Below, one piece after another: positions 11,501 through 22,194 of a DNA stretch of 64,000 nt (its first letter is position 1; every line of letters starts with the position of its first letter). Source of the stretch: Stomoxys calcitrans (taxonomy: Eukaryota > Arthropoda > Insecta > Diptera > Muscidae). The notes below the pieces were generated by a model. The model ran no database searches. It had not been told where the DNA came from and saw only the letters and a program-made list of their open reading frames with translations. The stretch lies in contig NC_081556.1 of assembly GCF_963082655.1 (NCBI RefSeq), forward strand, positions 149,870,001 through 149,934,000. Reading direction: 5' to 3'. The position numbers and the translations under genes are program-made.

Positions 11501-14500
11501 CACCGACGAACCCATACGCCAATGTGATATTATACGCATAACAGGTCACATTGATAGGTGCAATGCCGCCAAACAGGCTCTCATTGATTTGGTGCCAATC
11601 GTTGAAGAGCTCACCGTTCCTTACGACCTACATCGTACCATCATCGGTCCCAAGGGTGCCAATGTTCGTGAATTTATGTCCAAATATGATGTACACATTG
11701 AACTGCCACCCAGCGATGCTAAATCGGACATTGTCAGAGTATCGGGTACACCAGCTCATGTGGCCGAAGCCAAACAAGCTTTGGACAAAATGATCGAAGA
11801 TCATGAAGCAGATCGTGCCGATCGTGAACTGCGCTCATATGCTCTGCTCATCGATGTTGATCCCGAATACCACTCGAAATTGATTGGAAAACGTGGTGCG
11901 GTTATCAATAAATTGCGTAGCGATCATGACGTCAACATATCATTGCCCAAACGTGGTGATCCCAATCAAAGCACCATCACCATTACCGGTTACCAAGAAA
12001 AGGCCGAAGCCGCTCGTGATGCCATCATGGAAATTGTTGGTGAAATGCAAAATCTATACCGTGAAGTGATTGAGATCGATACACGTGTCCATTCGCATAT
12101 TATTGGTCAACGTGGCAGAACCATACGTAAACTTATTGAAGACTATAAGGTAAGTGTGACAATACCTTTGGGATATTTACTATATATGCCTAATAACCTA
12201 ATAACCCATTTAAATAAGTTTGCATTAAAACAAAATGTTCTTTGGCTCCACATGATGCTATATTGCTTCTGGTGGTTGACTAAAGTTGGAAAAAGCTAAA
12301 TGATTGTATTTGGCGGCGGTTATTCCCGCGACACACAGTTCTAAAAACTGAAAAATATGTGACCCAAACATATAAAATTGGAATGTACCTACCATTTTTT
12401 TTAATAAATTGGTAATTGATTAGATAAGGACGCTTGACAAAATATAATAATCTAAATTTATTATATAACATTGTTTTCAGCGATACATATATATGTACGT
12501 GCTAGAATTTTGTTCACAAATCAGTGCAGCACACGTTCAAAATGCTTTATCAGATAAACTGCAATATTTCCCAAAATAATCGTACTTTGGTCATGGGCCA
12601 AACAACGAGTATTGTAAATCTGAAATCAATTTAATGTCGGTAAAATGTCCCATGCAAAACTTTTTTTAATCCAATCTCTCTTTTTTTCCACAAAAAAAAA
12701 AATAGATAGTTGTCATAGAGCCAAAGTGAAACCGCCTTCTATTGTATTTTTTTCAAAATGCCCCAAACCAAAAATCTTACTAATCTGGTTCCTATTCAGA
12801 TTAATTTAGAATCTTTTCCCAATGAAATGTTTGGGGAGATGAGGAGACCACCGTAGCTCAGAGGTTAGCATGTCCGCCTATGACGCTGAACGCGTGGGTT
12901 CAAATCCAGGCAAGAACATCAGAAAAAATTTCAGCGTTGGTTGTATTGTTGTAGTAGTAGTGTGTTGTATACTGAGGCGGCAGCCCTTGGTTGTCCCCTT
13001 TAATGTGAGGTACTGAACCATTTGGTTGTTGTTGTTGAAGCCACATTTCCATGTGGAGGTGGCGCACCTCGTCCGACCCAAAGGACCGATCGCTGCGGGA
13101 ACGGAGCGGCCATTGATTATTTAAAGGCGCCAATAACCCGCCTTGTCATATCGAGCGTCATAGACACTCAGTTTTTGTGCTAGAGCCGGTGCCGCTGATT
13201 GTCCGCGACTGCCGTTGGAGCATTCCACAATCCGCAACCTGTGGACACGCCCGGTAGCTCGCAGCTAAGCTTCTCGTGGCAGCAATGAACACCACACAAT
13301 GAGGTCCCTTATCATTGAGCTATAACTTGAATCGGGCAGTACTCATTGATACGTGCGAAGTTTGCCCCTGTTCATTAATGGAATGTTCATGGGTAGATTT
13401 TGCCTTTCGCAATTTTCGCTTCGTCGCTATTTTCTTGTAAAAATAACATTTAATTTTTCAAGTTTTTGTCTGTTAGGGCGTGATCATTAAATTTTAAAAT
13501 TTTTGTTTGTTTCTCTTTTGAGACGAGCTCAATGATCGGAGATGCAAATGGAAAAGGAAAGCCAAAGATAGCAACACACACCAACCACTATGGGACGCGT
13601 TTCGTCTTTGGTTAGAAGACGTTTCAACCATATTAGGTGTGATGGCTTCAATGGCCGTGTGTTGGTTTGTTGTATTTTAATCGTATTAATTGCGAAAACG
13701 CATCTTGGTGTGTGTTGCTATCTTTGGCTTTCCTTTTCCATTTGCCTCTCCGATCATTGAGCTCGTCTCGAAAGAGAAACAAAAAAAAATAACACTTATA
13801 AAAATTAAATTAGAAGTTCGAAAAAGTTGTTTATAAAATTAAAATTTTAATCAAATGACTATTTGCTTAAATATTAGTAAATAGAATTTCGACGATATTC
13901 TTTATAATAATAAAATTTCGACGAAATTTTTTATAAAAATAAAATTTCGACAAAATTTTTCATAAAAAAAAATTGGGGATATTTTCTATAAAAATTTAAT
14001 TAACTTTTTTTTGAAGTTATTACATTACTCCCGAAATCCACAACTGTCACTTGTTAACAAATACTTTTTTAAGTGATTGTATTTTTATTTTGCATCCTTT
14101 GCATTTGCAGGCTTTTTTGTTAGTTCTTGAATAGTCACAATCCAAAACAGCTGTCGAGAAACAATTCACAATAGAAAATTTGTTAATACTTTAAACAGCT
14201 TGATGTCGTCTTATATTGCTGTTAAGTGAATGTCGCTTACGCACACATAGTGAATGTTTTTGAACCAAAGACAATTGAAGCTGGAAAAAAGCCAGCCATG
14301 TGAAACAATGACATCACTCAGAGAAATTTAGAAGCGAAATTGACACGTGAAGAGAAATTGATCTAACGGCTGCAGGAAGAAGCTTGTGGTAATCAAAATT
14401 AAAAATCCAATATGGCATTTCCATGTGTATTTAAGTTTTACCCTATAAATGACCAGCTATGAACTGTAGGTCCGACAAACGGGTGGTTAGAGAACAAGAG

Positions 14501-16228
14501 TTCGGTACTGATGATAGCATTAACCACGCTAAAAACGTATGCCGAAGGCGTGTTGTCTGTGATCAAATCCATCTGTTGTCTGGCAATTTCTTTTCAGTAA
14601 TCAATTTAATCCTTCAATTTCATGTGCTATGCATTCTGTTGTTGTTGTTGTTGTAGCACTGTGTTGTACACTGAGACGGCAGCCCTTGCCGATGAAGGAC
14701 TCCATCGGGTCAATCTGGTACGTACAACCGGCTGCCATGGGAGTGGCTATTCATTCTTATGGCCATTAGCTCAGGGCTCAAGAAGTAAAATAGGAAGATC
14801 GGTTTATATGGGAGCTATATCAGGCTATAGATCGATTCAGACCATAATTGACAGGTATGTTGAAGGTCATGAAAGAAATCGTTGTACAAAATTTCAGCCA
14901 CGTCGGATAATAATTGCGATCTCTAGAGACTCAAGAAGTCAAGATCGCAGATCGGTTTATATGGCAGCTATATCAGGTTATGAACCAACTAAAACCATAT
15001 TTGACACAGTTGTTGGAAGTCATAACAAAACACTTATTTCAAAACTTCAGCCAAATTGGATAAGATTTGCGTTCTCTAGTGGCTCAAGAAATCAAGATTC
15101 AAGATCGGTTTATATGGTAGCTATATCAGGTTATGGATCGATTTGAACCATACTTAGCATAGTTGTTGGAAATCATAACAAAACACGTCATGCTAAATTT
15201 TAGCCAAATCGGAAAGGAATTGCGCCCTCTAGAGGCTGAAGAAGTCAAGACCCCAGGTTGGTTTGTATCACGGCTATATCGGGTTATAAACCGATTTGAA
15301 CCACACTTAAGACAGTTGTTGGAAATCATAATAAAACACCTCATGCAAAATTTCAGCCAAATCGGATAAAAATTGCGCCCGCCATCTAGTGACTCAAGAA
15401 GTCAAGATCCAATATCGGTTTATAGGGCAGATATATCAAAACATGGACCAATCCCAACCGACCTACACTAATAAGAAGTATTCGTGCAAAATTTCAAGCA
15501 GCTAGCTTTACTCCTTCGAAGCTTTCCTTACTAGCTTTACTCCTTTTTTGGACAGACAGACGAACGGACAGACAGACAAGTAGACGGACATGGCTATATC
15601 GACTTAAAATGACATGACGATCACGAATATATATACTTTATGGGGTCTCAGAGGAATTTTGCATGACGAAATTAGTATACCCCATCCTATGGTGAAGGGT
15701 ATAAATAGACTTACATAAAAAACGATTAGATCAATATGAGTATAAATTGAAACTGTAAATGTTTTTCCGAGAAATTTTAAAACTTCCATTTTCTATAGAA
15801 TTAGTAATGTTTATATGGTTTTGTGTTCATTTTTTCTATTTTATTTTTTAAAATAGGTTGACATCAAATTCCCCTCAAGCGAGGAAGCCAAGACTAATCC
15901 CGATGCTGTCACAATTATTGGCAAAGAAGAAGATGTTGAGAATGCCAAGGAGGCTATACTCAACATGGCCGAGGACTACACTCGTGACTATTTAGAAAAC
16001 TTGCCTCCTTCACCTCAACCCCAGACTGTTGGTGCTTTCCTTTCCGGCACCAATAATGCTAATAATGAGAATGGCTTCGTCATAAAAGATGCCCCATGGG
16101 AGAAGGCTAATGAGAAGAAGGGTCAATCAGCAGCACCAAATACTCAATCCCAAGAAGATTTCCCAGCTGTGGGTGGTGCGCCAGTAACATCAGCTCCCAT
16201 TACATCTGTTTGGGGTCCCAAAAACTAA
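8496..16228 (+). CDS. Dp1: Vigilin / dodeca-satellite-binding protein 1, multi-KH RNA-binding protein (complete, 4 coding exons)
   Basis: Coding exons read as 8496-8526, 8607-8857, 8946-12149 and 15857-16228, all with GT/AG borders and matching phases, giving 1285 aa. Seen: a Q/S/T-rich N-terminus with a YDDLFPALP motif (vigilins have a similar DLFPxLP-type motif), one degenerate KH without GxxG near residues 115-170, then 14 KH modules with I-I/V-G-x-x-G cores (for example ILGKAG, VIGPKG, IIGQRG) to about residue 1200, and a C-terminal tail with EDFPAVGG. KH core 2 (IVGPYNE) and core 10 (FVAKRG) are degenerate, as in other vigilins. Family knowledge: vigilin/HDLBP binds mRNA on the ER and polysomes and influences translation; Drosophila Dp1 binds single-stranded dodeca-satellite DNA and acts in heterochromatin. 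Length is close to Drosophila Dp1 (about 1300 aa). The start was chosen because ATG 8496 follows a probable 5' UTR acceptor at 8440 and feeds phase 1 into exon 2. Confidence 0.95.
8946..12149 (+). CDS. Dp1: Dp1 main exon carrying nearly all KH domains
   Basis: Single 3204-nt exon, 1068 codons, phase 0 at both ends, between a TACAG acceptor and an AAG|GTAAGT donor. It holds the degenerate first KH, KH1-13 and the first half of KH14 (through IRKLIEDYK). Coding exons of this size with many tandem domains are usual for dipteran vigilin. Confidence 0.95.
12841..12935 (+). repeat. SINE head (tRNA-derived), 5' part of an interrupted copy
   Basis: CACCGTAGCTCAGAGGTTAG (A box) and GTGGGTTCAAATCC (B box), followed by the family's AGAAAAAATTTCAGCG. 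The 3' half of the same SINE resumes at about 13296 (CCCTTATCATTGAGC to GTTCATGGG), so about 360 bp of other repeats sit between the halves. Confidence 0.7.
12940..13295 (+). repeat. Nested short repeats inside a SINE
   Basis: First a CAA-tail short element (TGTATACTGAGGCGGCAGCC), then family F (CCAAAGGACCGATCGCTGCG to CGCAGCTAAGCTTCTCGTGG). Both recur elsewhere in the window, and their presence splits the SINE at 12841-13400. Confidence 0.65.
13509..13780. mobile_element. Foldback element with 76-bp arms
   Basis: Arms 13509-13584 and 13705-13780 are reverse complements with two mismatches; the spacer is 120 bp. A diverged single-arm relative with the same spacer (GGGACGCGTTTCGTC, then ATTAGGTGTGG) is at about 63640-63800. 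No coding sequence. Confidence 0.85.
14638..14740 (-). repeat. Short CAA-tail element (family G), copy 1
   Basis: Read on the minus strand it runs from CATGGCAGCCGGTTGTACG through GGCTGCCGTCTCAGTGTACA to GCTACAACAACAACAACA. About 100 bp. Other copies at 23105-23195 and 55065-55160, with a remnant at 12940-13000. Confidence 0.7.
14745..15712 (+). repeat. Array of five ~155-bp muscid repeat units
   Basis: The block GATCGGTTTATATGG.AGCTATATCAGGTTAT starts near 14793, 14949, 15105, 15257 and 15414, each followed by GTTG.AAATCATAACAAAAC and CAAAATTTCAGCCA.ATCGG blocks. The array ends with ATCCTATGGTGAAGGGTATA. Same family as 49575-50412 in reverse. Confidence 0.75.
15857..16228 (+). CDS. Dp1: Dp1 last exon: second half of final KH and C-terminal tail
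   Basis: Acceptor AAATAG at 15856; the exon begins VDIKFPSSEEAK, which completes the beta strand of KH14, and runs to TAA at 16226-16228. The tail is rich in N, Q, P and S and has no recognisable domain apart from the EDFPAVGG motif. The exon lies 3.7 kb from the rest of the gene because the intron is filled with repeats. Confidence 0.93.
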   Translation, partial: VDIKFPSSEEAKTNPDAVTIIGKEEDVENAKEAILNMAEDYTRDYLENLPPSPQPQTVGAFLSGTNNANNENGFVIKDAPWEKANEKKGQSAAPNTQSQEDFPAVGGAPVTSAPITSVWGPKN

Positions 16229-17960
16229 TTAACACACCCATACACACACATATACACCCAAACACAAAAACATATAAGCAAATAATACAAGCAGCAGCAG
16301 TAAAAAGAGAATAAATTTCAAAACTCATACGAAGTTGACCGCGAAAAAGGTGTCAAAATCTGAAGGTTGTCAAAATATATATATATATAAAATACACACA
16401 CACACACATCCCTATATATTACTACTGTAATAATATTTAGGGATACGAAGAGAACTCAGAACCCATGAAATGTAAAACAACAAACACTATACATAACAGT
16501 GTTATACCCCTCCATACAACAAACAACACCCTCATACACACACACACACCCTGCCACATACGCAAGAAGACAAAAGACATTAATAACTACACTTCTCGTC
16601 CCCCCTTAACGATCGATCGATGGAAGGTCATCGTACACTTCTTATAGTTCTTCTGTTTGACGTTTTTTGAAATGACATCGAAACCCACTGAATTTGGAAA
16701 TAAATAGAATGCCAGGAAAATATTTCGAATTTAATTCGAATATTTCTCTGCAACATTTTTATTGACACACTTCTTTCGTGCGCTTCCTTTAACAAACAAA
16801 CAACAACAACAAAAAAAAGAAAAATTCAATAGTTTTTTATATAAGCTGATGAAAAAAATAACTACAACTCAAGCTAATGGCAAATGCAAATTCAGCACAC
16901 GTAACAAGCAAAAAAAAGTGCAAAAAAATGCTGCCCAACAACACCGAGGAGGAAGAGTTCTGCAGTCCTTCTTCCTGGAGAGCTGCTGAGAGGCAGTTGG
17001 TGGTGGCAAATATATTTGCATGTTGCAGGTTGAGTTGACATTTAATTTATATACATAATTGTAATAACAATGATGCCAAGTTTACACTTAATAAACACAT
17101 ACACATACAAAAATAAAAACATATATATATCATATAAAACTAAAAACGGAACGTAAGAGTTTATTAACAAAACCGATCATAATTTTTTTATATGAAACAA
17201 AAACAAAAAACAAAAAAAAAAATAGTAAAAGAATGTCAAATACAATATAAGTATAAAAAGTTTATTTTTTTTTTTAATATAATAATTATATTTTCATTTG
17301 TTTTTTGTCATGTCGTCCTTCTGAGAGAGTAAAAACAAACAGAAAAAAAAATAAAGAAAAAACGAAATACTTAAAACAGATTTATATAACAAGCTATGAT
17401 TTAACGAAAAAAAAAAATCACAAAAACTATGCCTTTTAAAAAGTCATCTCCACCCCCATTATGAAGAAAAACAAACAAAAAATAAAGAGGAAACAAAACA
17501 AATTTAACGAATTTCTTTTGAAAATTCTACATCTTTTTCCTATATGATGAACATTTATATAATAGACAAATTAATATTACAAAAAAGAAAATGAGAAAAC
17601 AAAACGAAAGTAAAATAAAAAAATCCATGCTTTTATTAGTTTAATGATGTGCAATTTTTTATTTCCAATATACGAAACCGCCGTATCTACTATTGATGAT
17701 TATGTTTGTACACACACACACACACATCTAATGAAAATTGTACTTTTTCGTGTAATTTCTAAAAACAAGCAATTTATAATAATTATATAAATTTTTTTAT
17801 TTAACAACACTATTATTATTTTTTGTTTTTATTTCTTACTACTACAATTGTGTATTGAAGAAAAAAGTAATTGCATAATTTTTTTAAAACGAAAAATTTT
17901 TACTATTTTTTCAAAAACAAAAATAAAAAAAAAAACAAAAAAATGTAAAATTCTTGCCAG
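16229..17960 (+). other. Dp1: Dp1 3' UTR and AT-rich downstream DNA
   Basis: No coding potential. A/T-rich with CA and AT microsatellites (about 16375-16410 and 17709-17727). Candidate poly(A) signals AATAAA at 16310-16315, 16699-16704 and 17090-17095, with more A-rich ones after that, so alternative 3' ends are plausible. The stretch ends at a LINE insertion near 17965. Confidence 0.6.
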
Positions 17961-17964
17961 TTTT

Positions 17965-19610
17965 ATTTAGGTTAGGTTGAAAAGAGGGTGCAGGAATTAA
18001 TCCGCCCCATGCCACTATGGACATACACCTAAGCCGGTAATCGGCTTGTTGTGCGTTCTAAAAACTATAAAGTAACCTCTAAAAAGAAAATTTTAAGTTA
18101 AGAATTCCGTACTACTTACAAAATCCTTAATTTTTTCAATACCACTCCGCTAAGTTGGTTCATGTTTGGTATTGTGTCTCCTCCTAAGTGCCGGTATCTG
18201 TTAGACGCGAAAGCCGGGCAATGACAAAGGAAATGCTCCAACGCCTCATCATCTTCCCCGCATGTCCTACACATGCTTGCCGCACCGATTTTACATAAGT
18301 GAGCTCGTAGTCCTTGGTGTCCCGTTATAATACCAATAGCTATGCTGACCTCCTTCTTGCTTCCTTTCAGTAATAGCCTCGTCTTCTCACGATCTGGATC
18401 TCCCCATAGGATTTTCGCCGTCCTACCGACCGTTTCGCTGTTCCACAATGCTCCCTTAACTCGGACTGCGTCGACCCGAAAGGCTTCGGGTTAACCAAGT
18501 TTATTGACGGCAGTCCTCCGGCCTGTTCGAGACCTTGCCGTGCTGGTTGTTATTACCCATAAAGATGTTCACATTCGATGACCTCGCGTTAGCACCACAC
18601 CACTCCACGCATTCCCTGATCGCCCGGATCTCCGCCTGCAGAATCGTATTATGGTCAGATCCCAGTCCCAGGCCCACTCTGTCCTCTAGCTTTGATTCAT
18701 CCGTGTAACATGATCTTGCAGATGGCAATGCTAGGGTTCCGTCAATCAAAGACTGCCGCGCAGCAGTGCCTCGCACTCGATTTCAAGGTTCATCTCAGGT
18801 ATCCGATCGGAAACCTCTTCCTTCCATTATACCGCGATGGTATGAGCTGCTGCCATCCTCAATCCATCGCCTTAAGTCTCATAATCGCAGTGGCTGCCTC
18901 ACACTTAATCTGTATGTCATAGGTCGGATATCTAGAATAGTCTCAATGCCCTAGTGGTCGTGGTCCTCATCGCTCCGCCTATGCCAAGACAACATGTTCT
19001 CTGAACATGTTGTATGCTCCTTATGTTGCACTTTTTCTACATAGCAGTCCACCAAACTACTGAGGCGTAAGTAAGTATTGGTCTAATCTCGCTCCTGTAG
19101 AGCCAGTGGACTATCCTCGGATTCAGGCCCCATTTCGAGCCAACGGCCCTGGGTTAACATTGAGACCTCTGGGTCTAGCCCAGTCATATGCCATATGCAA
19201 AACCCTTTCGGCCCTTCTGCATAGTTCGTTCGAATCCTTACTCCTAAGAAGCAGACGGGTTTAAATCCCTCCTCAGTCATCATCCGTAATAGGTCATTTA
19301 TGGTGGTCACCCATAGGAGTGGCGATATAATGCCCCACTGTAGCGTGACCTGTGCCACTTTCTACCTTATATGTATGCCATGGGACACACAATTTATCCA
19401 CCTGTTCCTTAGCATATGGTGTATCCAGGACCGGGTCCCGGTACTGGTCTAAAGATTGGATCAATGTGTCAGTCCGCACTTTGTTAAAAGCCCCCTCGAT
19501 GTCAATACATACCGCCTGTGTGTACGTTTTGGCATCGAGTTTATTTAAAAAAAAATACCAGCAGAACTGGGCCCAATTCGCTGCGCTTACGCATTTGTAA
19601 TCTACACTTC
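17965..19610 (-). pseudogene. LINE family B (RNase H-bearing non-LTR element), degraded
   Basis: On the minus strand, pieces of a reverse transcriptase (WGIISPLLWVTTINDLLRMM, an SPLLW motif), then an RNase H-like part (TDESKLEDRVGLGLGSDHNT and LQAEIRAIRECVEWCGANAR) and a C-terminal zinc-knuckle CRTCGEDDEALEHFLCHCPA. Frameshifts and stops break the frame. A separate RNase H domain suggests an I- or LOA-like clade rather than plain jockey; this is inference. Confidence 0.75.
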
Positions 19611-20510
19611 ACAACAGTTCAGTAAACGCATTGCCTAAAAGAGTAAGTCTGGAGGTGCTGGAAGTACGAAGGTATAACATTTTAAAGGCTTCATAGGTCC
19701 TTCTAGGGCCATGTTTATACATGTCTTTATGAAAAATTGTGATTTACACTCTCAATATCTCTCGGTTAAGCTTCAGTCATCCTCAACGAAATGGCATGTG
19801 CTGGGATTTTGGGATGAAAGGGATCTATAGGTCCTTATTGTGTTGCTGCTTTAGGTTTAAGGAGACGTGTCTAGCATCCTGACCTAAAAGTTCTCCCCTC
19901 TTCTAGAAAAGGAAGACGAATAAAACAAAGATACATTAAATACGGTGCAATCAATCAGAACGGAATAAAAAGGAAAAAGAAAAACAGCGCACTAACTGAA
20001 AAAGAAGAGATACAAAGGAGGGCCAGATTCAAGCTCTCAACGGTTAGAGAGTTAATAACCTGAAGGGAATCCAGGCACGGAAAGAGTTGTTCGCCCCTTA
20101 TCATTTGCCTTATTATTCCTCAAAATTGCGAAGCAGTGACAAAACGAGGCTCTCGACTTTGTCCCATTCCTTGTCCTCACCAATCACGGGCATCGTTTGT
20201 ATTGTATTGTATTTGATTGCTCTGTTGTAATCGATAACATCTTTATTTGATTGCTCATGTATTAAAAAATTAATGGTCGATTATGAATGGCAACCCAACT
20301 TCAGTTGCGTTGCAACGGCCAAATTTGTTGCAGGAACCGTATTTCTAGCAGCCCGTCATCTTATCAGTTTAAAATCACATGCCGACAAATCTATCCATTG
20401 ATCGGCCATCCGATTTAAGCACCATAGAATGACGTATATTTTTTTAATTATATGATACAGATCAGACCAAAACTCAGTGCCATTTTTTTCTGTTTTCAAA
20501 AAAAATGTTT
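19611..20510. other. No gene recognised
   Basis: Unassigned DNA between LINE B and the MITE at 20522. Possibly more 5' LINE sequence, but no frame can be followed. Confidence 0.4.
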
Positions 20511-20521
20511 AAAATCAGTAT

Positions 20522-20798
20522 AGCTGCAATTACACGATCAGACATGTCATACGAGCTGTCAATTTCTGTACTCATAAGAATTGCCTTATGTACGTCATCT
20601 ACGAATAGAGCGTGCTCTAATCGGCATGTATTGTACTTCTTTTATAGACATGTGTTTACATGTATATTCGATGAAATAAAAGCTCGATTTAATGAAAAAA
20701 GTTGCATATATGTATATTCCAATATCCATGTCATATTAAATTTTTGATTCGCTATTTTTTAACTTACATATGACATGTCTGATTGTGTAATAGCAGCT
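20522..20798. mobile_element. 277-bp MITE with 30-bp terminal inverted repeats
   Basis: Left 20522-20551 (ending GATCAGACATGTCATA) and right 20769-20798 (starting TATGACATGTCTGATT) pair with two mismatches. A right-end-like remnant is visible at window positions 10-55 and a left-end copy at 6607. Confidence 0.75.
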
Positions 20799-20984
20799 TA
20801 AGGCTGATACTTGGTTCTTTTTTTTGGAAAAATTTCCGAAAATCGTTCTTGCGCAACTTTCCAAAAGTCTTTGTCAACATCTTCCATTTTTAAAATATTA
20901 TTGTTGTATTTGAAGGACCAAAAGCGCAACACATTCTTCCACAAAACCTCATTATTTCGTACAGATTGATTGAGTTGCTTGTTG

Positions 20985-21200
20985 TGAAAGAGATATTAAT
21001 TTTTTTTTCGAGTATATTTATTTATATTTCAAAAATACTTTCTTATTTATGCACCCACAAACACTTTATTTTTTTCCACCCAGTGTAAATACGTGTGAGC
21101 AACGTCACTAACACTAACAAACACTCAGAAGTTTCGCGATCGCGTTTATTTTGCGTAAGAAAATGACTTGTTGCACAGCAACTATGGTTGTGCACTCAAT
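20985..21200 (+). repeat. Copy 2 of the long repeat seen at 6840-7090
   Basis: Blocks AGTATATTTATTTATATTT, TTCTTATTTATGCACCCAC, GCGATCGCGTTTATTTT and GCACAGCAACTATGGTTGTG line up with 6880-7080 in the same order and orientation. Confidence 0.65.
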
Positions 21201-21318
21201 GGGCGTCCTGAAATGCAAATTTTCCCCAAATGAAAAAACAAGTTATGATGAAACGAACACATTTCGTCAAATTTTTCCGTTTGTTTTTTATATGGAGTTT
21301 CAACGCGAAACCCGAATA

Positions 21319-21561
21319 TATTGGGATGCCCAAAAAGTAATTGCGGATTTTTCATATAGTCGGCGTTGACAACTTTTTTCACAGCTTGTGACTCTGTAAT
21401 TGCATTCTTTCTTCTGTCAGTTATCAGCTGTTACTTTTAGCTTGCTTTAGAAAAAAAAGCTTAAAAAAGTATATTTGATTAAAGTTCATTCTAAGTTTTA
21501 TTAAAAATGCATTTACTTTCTTTTAAAAAAATCCACAATTACTTTTTGTGCAACCCAATAG
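21319..21561 (-). mobile_element. Mariner-type MITE, copy 1 (reverse)
   Basis: Ends GGGATGCCCAAAAAGTAATT and AATTACTTTTTGTGCAACCC; interior includes CAGTTATCAGCTGTTAC and TAAAAATGCATTTACTTTC. About 240 bp, non-coding. Both ends match copies 2-6. Confidence 0.85.
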
Positions 21562-22184
21562 TACCGGCCTTTAAGAAATATGAGATGATTTTCAAAACAG
21601 CGCTTGATGAACTGGAATTCAGAGACAAAACTTATAAAAATCGTACAATAAGTTGTATATGTACAAATAATTGGTGTTGGAATAGAGATCTTATAGGCCC
21701 TTTACATTTATAATTTCGTCGGGTCGTTAAATGAACAATACGAGATGGAGATAAAATTTAACCAGACTGCACTTATTGACATGAAGTATACCCTGCTTCT
21801 TAAAAATTTAGTAGTAGCTTGGATGGAGTTATGTTGTTAATATGTATTTGCCTAAAGTTTTTTGTGCATTTAGTGTGGTTATTTTTGTGTTGTTTTTTTA
21901 TTTTCCTTATTTGCATTCCCTTTTATCGCTCTATGGCGTATCGATTATTGACTTATATCGATATATTTATTTATCGCTGCCTGACTGAATTAATAGTTAT
22001 CGTTCAGTGCATTTGGCAGACTAGGCTAGAATTTTATTAAAAAATTTCGGCTATTTAATTTTGTAAAATTTGTAACCAAATAGGTTAATCATCTTTAAAA
22101 GAAAATACCATCGCATAGGCACACATTGCTATTGATAACAAATTTCTGTGACAGATAAGGAAAACACATTGAGCCGATAAAACA

Positions 22185-22194
22185 TGGAGGAACG
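22185..22194 (+). CDS. CG5174: Probable alternative first coding exon of the TPD52-family gene (MEE-)
   Basis: ATGGAGGAAC followed directly by GTAAGT, with a good fly start context (AAACATGG). The exon ends in phase 1, the same phase as the long first exon at 27723-28188, so it can splice to the acceptor at 32509 and give MEEHNTGNTSPAAS. The resulting short protein would be close in size to vertebrate TPD52 proteins. This is inference from phase, start context and splice consensus; no conserved residue in the exon itself proves it. Confidence 0.45.

Larger units (their letters stand above)
12150..15856 (+). other. Dp1 intron 3, filled with nested repeats
   Basis: It contains, in order: the tRNA-like head of a SINE (about 12841-12935), a CAA-tail short element and a second short repeat (12940-13295), the 3' half of a SINE (13296-13400), a foldback element (13509-13780), a CAA-tail short element (14638-14740) and a five-unit array of about 155-bp repeats (14745-15712). 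The first about 700 bases and 13800-14600 show only AT-rich DNA. Donor AAG|GTAAGT and acceptor AAATAG are both good. Confidence 0.85.

Noticed and set aside
12150..12299. Open frame that extends the Dp1 main exon by 50 codons
   Set aside because: A strong GTAAGT donor lies at 12150, and the next exon (15857) supplies the missing half of the KH domain; the extension has no vigilin likeness.
14622..15146. 174-codon frame with repeated [15 protein letters not shown] peptides
   Set aside because: Runs through units of the muscid array repeat; the units keep frame by length, and the same peptides appear on the reverse strand at 49813-50358 in another copy. Not a gene.
18989..19013. 11-bp palindrome with a 3-nt loop (ACAACATGTTC)
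   Set aside because: Inside LINE B; short enough to arise by chance in 64 kb and with no context.
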